A stretch of 33,750 bases of DNA from Candidatus Zipacnadia bacterium (GTDB lineage Bacteria; Armatimonadota; Zipacnadia; Zipacnadales; UBA5352), in the NCBI GenBank assembly GCA_029821635.1, contig JALGSW010000091.1:1-33750 (forward strand), read 5' to 3'. Both the position numbers and the translations under genes were made by a program. Of the stretch, positions 15,462 to 23,143 are shown one piece after another; position 1 is the first letter of the stretch; each line of letters opens with the position of its first letter. The notes beneath the pieces are model-generated. The model ran no database searches and was not told the origin of the DNA. It saw nothing but the letters and a program-made list of their open reading frames with translations.

Positions 15462-18400
15462 TTAGCCCCCGACCGTCACCGTCTGCCGCGCCTCTTCGCC
15501 GGAGATCACGTCGCGCGCTACGATCGTCCACTCGCCCGCGGGGTCGCTCAGCGCCAGCGGGATCGTGGTGCTCGCGCGGCCATCCTCGCAAGTCACGTTG
15601 CGCTCGTACCAGTAGCGCTCGCCCGACTCTTCGCCGGGGCCGATCGCCTCGATGTGCACCACGTGCGCGCCCGGCGTCGCGCCCTCGGCGCTCACCTGCA
15701 CGTTCACCTCCAGCGCATCGCCCGCCGCGGCCTGCGCGGGAGCGTCGAGCGTTAGCCCGGTCACGCGGTAGGGCAGCAGGGCGTAGAGATGCGTCACGCC
15801 GCGCAACGCCTCGCCCGCGATTGTCTCGACCTGGCCGAGGTACTTGCCCGCGCGGCAGTCATACGCGTGCGCGGGCTCGTGCAGGCGCAGCCGGAAGGGC
15901 AGCGTGTCGTCGCGGTCCACCGGGCCCTGTTTGATCGAGCGCAGCACACCCACGAGCCTGATCTCGCCGAGGTCGAGGCGCGAGGTCTCCAGTTCCGAGG
16001 CGCGCCCATCGGCGTCAACGACCATCGCCGGCGCGACCCCCACGCTGTCCATAAGGCCCTTCATGAAGGCCCGGATCGGCTCGGTGACCTCGAACGCGGC
16101 CTCCTTTGCCTCCTCGGTCTCGCCCGCCACGCCGGTCGCGCGGACCTGCGCGTAGTTGCTGAACGAGGCGTTCAGGAAGATCGCCCGGCCCTCGCCGAAG
16201 CTGTTGAAGACCAGCGCGTTCGACGCCCCGGTGACGGAGGCGTTCGCGCGGCCGCCGGTCAGCTCGATGTCGGGGCTGCCGGTCGCGACCGGAACTTCGC
16301 GCGCGCCGAAGATGCCCTCGTCGGCCGCGTCGGCGAGCGTGAGCACCCCGTGCTCCAGCAGCGGCGGCTCCAGCGGCTGGTTCACACCCAGCACGTCCTC
16401 GAGCATCTGCCGGGGGGTGCCGTGATCGTCGCGCACACCGCACCACGAGTCGGCGATGACGGTGCCACCGCCACGGACGAACTCGCGGATCGCGTCGGCC
16501 TCGGTCTCGCTGATCGCGCCCGACCACGGGAGGATCAGCACGCTGTAGTTGCTCAACTCACCCGCGGCCATCTGCTCCTCGTGGATGAAGTTGAACTGGT
16601 AGTGACACTGCTGCAGGATGCGGCCCACGTTCGTCAGGTTCATCTGCCAGTTGCGCAGGTGGTTGGAGGGCTCCCACAGCCCGCTGGCGGTCGCCGCATG
16701 GACGCTCGGTGGTGAGTAATGCACCGCGATCCCGTCCTGCTCGGACTCCGCGGCGATCAGCAGCCGACCTATCCCGCGCTTGAGCTCCTGCACCTCGGGG
16801 AAGAAGAAGCCCGCGTGGCGGCTCATGCTCCCGTCCGGCAGCACCAGCGGGCAGTTGAGCGTGTTCGACACGAGCGTGTAGTAGTTGATGCCCGACGCGT
16901 CGTGCAGCAGCAGGTCCCACGGCGAGTAGCGGGCCCTCTGCTCGTTGTTGTCCTTGTAGTCGTAGCCGAGGAAGGTCGAGTAGAAGGTCCCCGGCTTCAT
17001 GAACGATCGCTGCAGCTCGCGCTGCACCCCGCCGTAGCCGGACAGGTGTGTGAGCGCGCCCTGCATGAGCTGCCACCAGTCATGCCCCGACCACGAGTTC
17101 GGCCGCGGCGTGCCGGAGATGCCCACGCGCGCCTCGGGGATCTGCTCCTCGATCACCTCGCGCAGCCATCGGTGGTAGTCGGTGAAGAGCCGCTCCATGT
17201 ATCGACGGTGGTCCAGCCACGGGGCGATGTTCGCCTGCCCCTCGACCTCCGCGAGCGTCGCGGGCATGACCTCGTCCCAGGTCGCGAAGTTCGTGCCCCA
17301 GCTCGCGTTGAGCGCGCCGAGCGAGCCATGCGTGTCCGCCAGCCAGTCGCGGAACTGAGCCAGACAGGTCTCCGAGACGCAGTAGTTGCGGCGACCGAGG
17401 GTGCTCTCATCGCCCATCGACCAGTCCACCACGCCGTAGGGCATCGTTTCGGCGGCCATCCGCGCGACGCGCTCCTCCACCTGGGCGCGATACGCCGGAT
17501 CGCTCAGGCACGGCTCGCGCACCAGCGAGTCGTCGGTGTTCTTCGGGTAGACACGCTCGACGTTCTCCGGCCCGTGGCGCATGTTCGCGTAGGCCCCGCT
17601 GCGCGCCCGCCACGTGCCGGGAAGCGACACGTAGGTGTCCACGCCCATCGCCTCGAGCATGTGCAGGCCCCAGTTGGCGATCGGCTGGCGGTCCCACGCG
17701 TACCAGGCGCAGAAGATCAGATCGTCGATGTCCTCTTCGAGGGCGATCCACGCGCGATCGAGGCGCTTCTCCAGCACCTCATCACCGCGCCGCAGTTCGG
17801 TATGCAGATCGGCAACGAGCGTCATCGGGTGCGCCACGGGCATCGAGATCGCCGCCGCGCCACCGGCCGGCACGGGCATCTCGCCCTCGCTGAGCAGCCG
17901 ACCGTAGGTGTCCACCAGTCGCGCGCTGAGCGTCAGGCCCGCTACGTCGCCGACCACCTGCACCGTCGCCTCGACCGGCGCGCCCGGCGCAAAGACCGGC
18001 TCGGCCATCGTCACGGCCTCGATCGCGGCATCGCGCTCGGTCACGTATGACTGCAGCGCGAAGTCCACGATCGCGCCGTCGGCGTCGCGCAGCCACGCGC
18101 TGACGGTGTTGCGGCCGTTCAGCGCCGAGCGCTGCTCCGCCTCGGCGGTCAGCGCATCGGGCGTCGCCGCGGCGGTCTCGCGTGTCTGCTCGTCGAACTG
18201 CCGGTCGCGCCAGACGCGCTCGACGGTCGCAGGCGTGCCCTGCGGCTCGCGCTGCGCCGCCCACAGGATCAGCTTCGCGAAGGCCGCGTGCGCGATCTCC
18301 GGTGTGCCGAGGCCGTCATCGTCGATGGCGTCCAGCTCGAAGTCCGGCAGCAGCGAGTGCGCCGTGCCGGTGAACTCTCCCCAGCGCACGCGCGCCACGC

Positions 18401-18764
18401 GGCCCTCGCCGAAGTTCGCGAGGTGGAAGTGCGTCTCGCGCGGCGTCCGGTACTCGGGTAGCGCGTCTATCGCGATGCCATCGAGGATGCCCTGGTCGTC
18501 CGGCAGCGGGTCCTCATCGAAGACCTGCGAGATCGGGTCCAGCCAGGCGGGCTGCCCGCTCACGCAGATCAGCCCCATGCCCTCGCGCACACGCGCGAAA
18601 ATCTTGTCGCGCAGTGCCTCGGGCATCGCCTCCCAGCGGAAGCCACCGACGACCATCACGTCGGCCTCGGGGAGCGTGCGCTCGATCTGCTCGCGCATCA
18701 GCCCACCAAGCTCGGTCGCGCGGTAGAAGGAGAAGTGCTGCACGGGCTCGTAGTCGAGGTCCAC
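15462..18764 (-). CDS. GH42-like catalytic part of a frameshifted exported enzyme
   Basis: This is the downstream portion of a gene that begins at 19929; removing one base at 18779-18781 joins them into one protein of about 1488 residues. Numbered from 18764: residues 1-180 resemble a class-I glutamine-amidotransferase-like fold; about 205-345 are beta-rich; 347-640 are a GH42-type (beta-galactosidase-like) barrel with M-G-D-E-S-T (E453, candidate acid/base) and the family-like segment C-V-S-E-T-C-L-A-Q-F with L-N-A-S-W-G-T. About 740-930 resemble the GH42 trimerisation domain (V-L-I-L-P-W, then F-V-R-G-G-G-T-V-I-A-D). The end is an Ig-like sandwich. Substrate specificity is unknown. The GTG at 18764 is only the first in-frame start after the lesion. 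Confidence 0.75.
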   Translation of the reverse strand: MDLDYEPVQHFSFYRATELGGLMREQIERTLPEADVMVVGGFRWEAMPEALRDKIFARVREGMGLICVSGQPAWLDPISQVFDEDPLPDDQGILDGIAIDALPEYRTPRETHFHLANFGEGRVARVRWGEFTGTAHSLLPDFELDAIDDDGLGTPEIAHAAFAKLILWAAQREPQGTPATVERVWRDRQFDEQTRETAAATPDALTAEAEQRSALNGRNTVSAWLRDADGAIVDFALQSYVTERDAAIEAVTMAEPVFAPGAPVEATVQVVGDVAGLTLSARLVDTYGRLLSEGEMPVPAGGAAAISMPVAHPMTLVADLHTELRRGDEVLEKRLDRAWIALEEDIDDLIFCAWYAWDRQPIANWGLHMLEAMGVDTYVSLPGTWRARSGAYANMRHGPENVERVYPKNTDDSLVREPCLSDPAYRAQVEERVARMAAETMPYGVVDWSMGDESTLGRRNYCVSETCLAQFRDWLADTHGSLGALNASWGTNFATWDEVMPATLAEVEGQANIAPWLDHRRYMERLFTDYHRWLREVIEEQIPEARVGISGTPRPNSWSGHDWWQLMQGALTHLSGYGGVQRELQRSFMKPGTFYSTFLGYDYKDNNEQRARYSPWDLLLHDASGINYYTLVSNTLNCPLVLPDGSMSRHAGFFFPEVQELKRGIGRLLIAAESEQDGIAVHYSPPSVHAATASGLWEPSNHLRNWQMNLTNVGRILQQCHYQFNFIHEEQMAAGELSNYSVLILPWSGAISETEADAIREFVRGGGTVIADSWCGVRDDHGTPRQMLEDVLGVNQPLEPPLLEHGVLTLADAADEGIFGAREVPVATGSPDIELTGGRANASVTGASNALVFNSFGEGRAIFLNASFSNYAQVRATGVAGETEEAKEAAFEVTEPIRAFMKGLMDSVGVAPAMVVDADGRASELETSRLDLGEIRLVGVLRSIKQGPVDRDDTLPFRLRLHEPAHAYDCRAGKYLGQVETIAGEALRGVTHLYALLPYRVTGLTLDAPAQAAAGDALEVNVQVSAEGATPGAHVVHIEAIGPGEESGERYWYERNVTCEDGRASTTIPLALSDPAGEWTIVARDVISGEEARQTVTVGG

Positions 18765-19929
18765 GCGCTGGGCGATCCGGGCCGCCCGACAGCGGCGTCG
18801 CCCACTTCACGTGCGGGCTCTCCGGGAACTCTCCGAGGTGGTAGGTGCGGGGCGTGATCCCGTACTGCGCGAAGGCCATCTCCGTGCGATCGACCGGCTC
18901 TCCGGTGAAGCGCACGGCGTCCGCGTCGTGATCGCCGGAATAGACCTCCAGCTCATCCGAGAAGACCGTGGAGCCGTCCTTCTCCAGCGCGATCATCACG
19001 TAGCGCCCGCGCGTGTTGAGGTCATCGGCGAGGAACTTGTGCGTGTACCACGAGCTACCGTCCTGCAGCAGCCCCGCGGGGGTGAGTTGCGCGACCTCCT
19101 GGAAGCTCTCGCCGTCATCGCTGACGTAGTAGGTGATGGTCGCCGGGAACTTCACGCCCGCGCGGCCGCCACCGGGGCAGTTGATGACGATCCCGTCGAT
19201 AGGCTGGACCGAGCCGAGGTCCACGAGGACCTGCGGGCTGTAGAGGTACCAGCCGACCGTTGACGCCTGCGTCCAGAAGTAGCCGACCGTGTACTCACCG
19301 TCGGTGAGCTGGACCTCATCGCCGGGGTCGGTGCAGTACTGATAGCTCGGCGGGGGCGAGAGCGTGTAGGGCTTGCCGAGCGCGATGTTCTCCCGCTCGA
19401 CCTGCTGCTCGTCCTCGCCGAGGAGTTGAGCGAGTTCTGCGCGCGTGCCGACGATCACGTCGTCGAACCACGCCGTGCCGGTGGCGTCGGTCAGCGACAG
19501 CTCGATCGTGGCCTGGTTCACTCCGCCGGGGTTGAACGAGACGCTCACGCGCCGCCAGCCCTCAGTGCCGGTGACGGGCTCGCTCTGCGCCACGAGCGTG
19601 TCTCCGGCCGTCAGCACGCGCAGGCGCGCGCCTGTGCCCTCGACGCCATCAGTGCGCACCCATGCAAGCAGAAGATACTCGCGCGAGCCGGCCTTGATGG
19701 TGGCGGTGGCGCGAGAAGTCATGCGCTCGTCGTGGCGCATCTGCAGGCCCATCGCGCCCGCGTAGAACTGCGCGTTATCGAGGCCTGCCGAGCCGCTGAG
19801 CTCCCAGCCGACCGGCTGCCCGGCCTCGATCTCCTCGAAGCCGGGGTTGGTGACGAGATTGGGGATGTCCTGAGCCTGCGCGCAGCCGAATACCGCCAGC
19901 GCGATGATGATCGCCATCGAGCGTCGCAT
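18514..19929 (-). CDS. Signal peptide and binding-module part of the frameshifted GH42-like enzyme
   Basis: The start at 19929 has GGAGG seven bases upstream. Residues 1-20 are a signal peptide, with V-F-G-C as a possible lipobox. Residues 22-165 are a CBM4/9-like sandwich (N-L-V-T-N-P-G-F-E-E, then G-W-R-R-V-S-V-S-F, W-F-D-D-V). Residues 181-335 are the discoidin-type module with C-T-D-P-G-D and Q-L-T-D-G-E, shared with the two GH123-like neighbours. True coding stops near 18781 (residue 383, after L-S-G-G). From there to the stop at 18514 this frame is an arginine-rich shadow of the next piece, showing a one-base insertion. The lesion may be a real mutation or a sequencing/assembly error. 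Confidence 0.75.
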   Translation of the reverse strand: MRRSMAIIIALAVFGCAQAQDIPNLVTNPGFEEIEAGQPVGWELSGSAGLDNAQFYAGAMGLQMRHDERMTSRATATIKAGSREYLLLAWVRTDGVEGTGARLRVLTAGDTLVAQSEPVTGTEGWRRVSVSFNPGGVNQATIELSLTDATGTAWFDDVIVGTRAELAQLLGEDEQQVERENIALGKPYTLSPPPSYQYCTDPGDEVQLTDGEYTVGYFWTQASTVGWYLYSPQVLVDLGSVQPIDGIVINCPGGGRAGVKFPATITYYVSDDGESFQEVAQLTPAGLLQDGSSWYTHKFLADDLNTRGRYVMIALEKDGSTVFSDELEVYSGDHDADAVRFTGEPVDRTEMAFAQYGITPRTYHLGEFPESPHVKWATPLSGGPDRPARGPRLRARAALLLLPRDRAWWADARADRAHAPRGRRDGRRWLPLGGDARGTARQDFRACARGHGADLRERAARLAGPDLAGLR

Positions 19930-19956
19930 AGTATGTCCTCCGGTCTGGGTGTTCGG

Positions 19957-19982
19957 AGGGGTCGGTCGCCTGACCGACCCCT
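19957..19982 (-). other. Intergenic 11-bp hairpin within the glycan operon
   Basis: AGGGGTCGGTC (19957-19967) and GACCGACCCCT (19972-19982) are perfect complements around GCCT. It occupies the 82-base gap between the broken GH123-like gene and the GH42-like gene. It could be a partial terminator, attenuator or mRNA processing site. Confidence 0.5.
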
Positions 19983-20011
19983 TGTTCGAGACGCCCCCCA
20001 CGGGCTACGAC

Positions 20012-20749
20012 CTACAACCCCGCCAGTGCGTCCAGCACTTCAACGCGCACGCGGTCCTGCACCGCGCGGTCCTTCTCCAGGTCCCACGTCCACTTCGCGT
20101 CGCTCTCCATCGCCATCACGCGGTCGGGTGCGCTCTCCAGCAGCTCCCGCGCGGCGACTGTGCGCGCGGCCGGCAGCTCGGCGATGCGCGCCTGCAGCAT
20201 CGTCAGGTACTCATAGTCCTCGATGCCCTCGCGGATGGCCTCCATGTACTTTGCCGCGGTGATCGAGGTTGCGTCGATGTACGACGGGCAGTAGGGGCCA
20301 TTGCCGGTCGCCGGGTACTCATTCCAGCATGAGACGCGCCCGTTGTCGCCGAACGCCCAGAAGTTCGAGCCATTCGCGCCGATATTGAACGCATGCCACT
20401 CCTGCAGCAGGTAGTAGCTGAACGGGTCGAAGGTCCGGGCGGGGCCGTTGGCCGAGTAGAACCAGATTTCGGCGCCATCCGCATGGAACTCCGCGAGCAT
20501 CTCACGGTACCAGGCGGGCTTGGTGATGTACTGCGAGCGCAGCGGGCAGAGCACGTCCGCGGTGCCGAACATCTCAACGATCCACGGGTCGGGGCTTGGC
20601 GGCTGCGGGTCCTCCCAGACTACGAGGTCGGGGGCCGTCGCCTTGATCGCCCTCGCCCACGCGGTGATCGTCTCATACTGCTCCTGCGAGTGCGGCTCGT
20701 CCACCAGCAGCATGCCGAGCTGATCGGGGCGCTTCCCGAGCGCCTCCAT
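20012..20749 (-). CDS. C-terminal part of the broken GH123/DUF4091-like paralogue B
   Basis: These 245 residues continue the protein begun at 22836, in a different frame. They start in H-M-E-A-L-G and reach the catalytic-type L-L-V-D-E-P within 20 residues. They then follow paralogue A closely: W-F-Y-S-A-N-G-P-A, S-N-F-W-A-F-G-D, and E-A-I-R-E-G-I-E-D-Y-E-Y-L near the end. The ATG at 20749 is merely the first in-frame methionine; no signal peptide or obvious ribosome-binding site precedes it. As a separate product it would lack half of the barrel, so independent function is unlikely. Confidence 0.7.
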   Translation of the reverse strand: MEALGKRPDQLGMLLVDEPHSQEQYETITAWARAIKATAPDLVVWEDPQPPSPDPWIVEMFGTADVLCPLRSQYITKPAWYREMLAEFHADGAEIWFYSANGPARTFDPFSYYLLQEWHAFNIGANGSNFWAFGDNGRVSCWNEYPATGNGPYCPSYIDATSITAAKYMEAIREGIEDYEYLTMLQARIAELPAARTVAARELLESAPDRVMAMESDAKWTWDLEKDRAVQDRVRVEVLDALAGL

Positions 20750-22836
20750 GTGATGTTGAAGACCTCCGTGCCCATCTGCACGCCATCGAAGGTGGGCCCT
20801 ACCGACGAGTAGACGAGGTAGTTCTTCGCGTCCGGCCAGAGCATCACCCAGTCGTCGAAGCGCGTGGTGTCCGGCTCGGTGACCATGTTACCCTCGTCGT
20901 CGAAGGTGCCGCCCCGCATCACGGCCCCCGTCGCCCACGGCGCGTTCACGTAGTGCTCCTTGAGGTGCGCGACGATCGCGGCCTTGTTCTCAGGCGTCAC
21001 ACCGTACATGCTGGCCGCGTCGGTGTAGGTCCAGCCGCCGCAGTTGAGCGTTGTCTCGTCCGGAAAGCGCAACGGATAGACCTGCAGCCGCACGGGCACG
21101 CTCCCCGCGTAGCCGCCGGCGGAGCGCAGCTCGATCGCGCCCTCGTAGGTCCCGGCGTCCATCTGAGGCTTGTTGATCGCCACCCAGACCTGCCGCGTCA
21201 TGCCCGAGGGCACGTCGATCAGCCAGTCATCGCCCGCACGGTCGGCCTCGGGCAGCGCCGCCGCGACCGAGCTGAACCAGCGCGTCCCCACGTGCTGCAC
21301 TTCGTGCACGGTCAGCCACTCGGGACTCGGCGCTCCGGGCAGGCCGGTCACCGTCAGCCTCAGTCGCAGGTCGCCCTCGGACGCGTTCGTGATGTTGAAC
21401 ACGTCCGCGCGGTACTCGTTCTGCATCATCGCGACCTCGACGGCCGCGCCACCCGCGTTGCCCTCAGGCTCCTGGCTCGGCGCCAGCGGGTCCCAGCGGT
21501 TCATGTCCCACAGCCGGACCTCGTCCTTGCCCTGCGCGCGCCACACATCCGCCTGCAGCCGGAAGATGTCGCGCTCGAGGTCGGTCATCGGCAGGACCGC
21601 CACAAAGTCCTCCATCGGGATTGGGTCCATTCCGTTGATCGCGTCGGCAAGCTGCCGGTCGCGCACCTCAAACTCCTGTCGCTGCCCCTGCGGGAGCGCG
21701 CGGATGTCATCACCAATCGGGGCGAGGTCGCGCCGGAGCTGCTCCTGGATCAGCCCCGTCACACGCCGCATCTCGATCAGGCTGCTCACATCCGCCACGC
21801 CCTCCCCCGGCAGCCCCTGCGCGAGCAACGCGTCATCTCCCTTGAAGACCTCGACCTCATCGCAGAAGGTGTAAGAGCCGCCCGGCTCGGTGACAAGCTT
21901 CACGTACTGCCCGTGCGTGTCGAGCCCGTCGGCCCAGATGCGCCGCACCGCGTAGAGGCCCACCTCCGGCAGCGGCTCGCGCTGTGTGTGCGTCGCCACG
22001 ACGTCGCCGATCTCGTGCCAGATCTGCCCGTCGATGCTTGTGAAGATCAGGATGCTCGTCGGCCACGTGACGTCGGCTGCGCCCGCGGCGGTGTCGAAGC
22101 TGATCGCGCGGATCGGCTGGTCCTCCCCGAGGTCGACCGTGATGATCTTAGGCGATGCGCCGCTCCAGCCGACCGTGGACGTTTGCGTCCAGAAATAGCC
22201 CTCGCTGAACTCCCCGTCCGTGAGCTGCGTGGCATCTCCGGGGTCGGCGCAGTAGGAGTAGCGCGGCGCGGGATCCATCGTGTACGGCCGGCCCAGCGCG
22301 ATGTTCTCGCCGAGGTCCGGCACTTCCATCGCGGAGGGCGCGCCCGTCTGCCTCAGATCGACAGAGGCCACCCGCGCCTCGCCGGCGGGGCACGGCAGAC
22401 CCTCCGCGGCGGCCGGATGCGGGAATATCTCCACGCGCAGGTCGGCCGAGAGGGGCGTGAACTCCACCCAGACCGCCTGCCAGCCCTCCGTGGCCTCGGC
22501 GGTCACAGTCGCCAGCGGCTCGCCGGTCAGCTCCTCGATCACGCGCACGGTCGTCTGGAGCGTGCCATCGCTGTGGACGTTGGCGCGCACCCGGTGCGTT
22601 ACGCCCGGAGTGACGAACTGCACCGTCTGGCGGACGGCGACTGCGCTGCCACCGGTGAAGACGAGCGCGGGAGCATCCTCAGGGCCCGCATCGGCTACGC
22701 GCGCCCAGCCCGAGCCTTCCGGCACGAACCAGCCGTCGGTTCCATCGGCGAACTCCGGGTTCACCAGCAGGTTGTCCGCAGCCCAGAGGCAGGTGCAGAG
22801 GCAGAGCAAGGCAACAATCGCAAGCGCGTGACGCAT
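20620..22836 (-). CDS. N-terminal part of the broken exported GH123/DUF4091-like paralogue B
   Basis: The start at 22836 has GGAGG nine bases upstream and a clean signal peptide (1-20). A CBM4/9-like sandwich (about 22-165), absent from paralogue A, is followed by the discoidin-type module (178-340, with C-A-D-P-G-D and Q-L-T-D-G-E), a helical linker, the GH123-type beta-sandwich (V-A-M-M-Q-N-E-Y-R-A-D-V), and the first part of the barrel. Genuine coding ends at E-V-F-N near residue 693 (20755-20760). Beyond that the frame is a shadow of the downstream piece. Compared with paralogue A, about 34 bases are missing at the junction, which shifts the frame. It is the first gene of the minus-strand operon. 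Confidence 0.75.
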   Translation of the reverse strand: MRHALAIVALLCLCTCLWAADNLLVNPEFADGTDGWFVPEGSGWARVADAGPEDAPALVFTGGSAVAVRQTVQFVTPGVTHRVRANVHSDGTLQTTVRVIEELTGEPLATVTAEATEGWQAVWVEFTPLSADLRVEIFPHPAAAEGLPCPAGEARVASVDLRQTGAPSAMEVPDLGENIALGRPYTMDPAPRYSYCADPGDATQLTDGEFSEGYFWTQTSTVGWSGASPKIITVDLGEDQPIRAISFDTAAGAADVTWPTSILIFTSIDGQIWHEIGDVVATHTQREPLPEVGLYAVRRIWADGLDTHGQYVKLVTEPGGSYTFCDEVEVFKGDDALLAQGLPGEGVADVSSLIEMRRVTGLIQEQLRRDLAPIGDDIRALPQGQRQEFEVRDRQLADAINGMDPIPMEDFVAVLPMTDLERDIFRLQADVWRAQGKDEVRLWDMNRWDPLAPSQEPEGNAGGAAVEVAMMQNEYRADVFNITNASEGDLRLRLTVTGLPGAPSPEWLTVHEVQHVGTRWFSSVAAALPEADRAGDDWLIDVPSGMTRQVWVAINKPQMDAGTYEGAIELRSAGGYAGSVPVRLQVYPLRFPDETTLNCGGWTYTDAASMYGVTPENKAAIVAHLKEHYVNAPWATGAVMRGGTFDDEGNMVTEPDTTRFDDWVMLWPDAKNYLVYSSVGPTFDGVQMGTEVFNITWRRSGSAPISSACCWWTSRTRRSSMRRSPRGRGRSRRRPPTS

Positions 22837-23143
22837 GATGGAGGGCCTCCCGTAGGAATCGGTCGAACTCGTGCGGATAGGTTGAGCGTGAGAGGCGCGA
22901 AGTCCTTCCTCGGGACGGCGGCGGTCGTCGTGGGAGCCGGTGGATTGCGTTGCGGCCTCAGAGTGGCCCAAGGGCCTCCGCCCCCCTCTCCGGCACGGAG
23001 AGGGGAAGAGGCCGGCGAGCGCAGTGAGACGGCCGAAGGGGTGAGGCACCGTTCACGTGCGCGTGCGGAGGGTACCCACGCCCTCGCGGCGAAGCTTCTC
23101 CGTCGGTCCCTCATCATCAGAGGATACGCCGGAGCTGATCGCC
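22837..23143. promoter_or_regulatory. Divergent intergenic region of the glycan locus
   Basis: These 307 bases separate the start of the minus-strand operon (22836) from the start of the plus-strand lyase-like gene (23144). They must hold both promoters, but I see no convincing -35/-10 pair on either strand. They contain hairpin repeat copy D (22981-23046) and the ribosome-binding sites of both flanking genes. Confidence 0.5.
22981..23046 (+). repeat. Hairpin repeat copy D (short type)
   Basis: CCCCTCTCCG (22983-22992) pairs perfectly with CGGAGAGGGG (22996-23005) around GCA. A second small stem follows (GGCCG / CGGCC), then GGGGTGAGGCACCGTT, which resembles the end of copy B. The core matches copy A. 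Confidence 0.75.

Noticed and set aside
18779..18781. Programmed ribosomal frameshifting at the GH42-like gene.
   Set aside because: I see no slippery heptamer or obvious downstream pseudoknot. A one-base indel in a short G run is the simpler reading.
22837..23049. An N-terminal extension of GH123-like paralogue B into the intergenic region.
   Set aside because: The extra 71 residues translate the repeat and spacer. The ATG at 22836 has GGAGG and a proper signal peptide.
23057..23143. A more upstream start for the giant lyase-like protein.
   Set aside because: It would place an arginine/serine-rich stretch before an otherwise standard signal peptide. GGAG sits at the right distance from the ATG at 23144.
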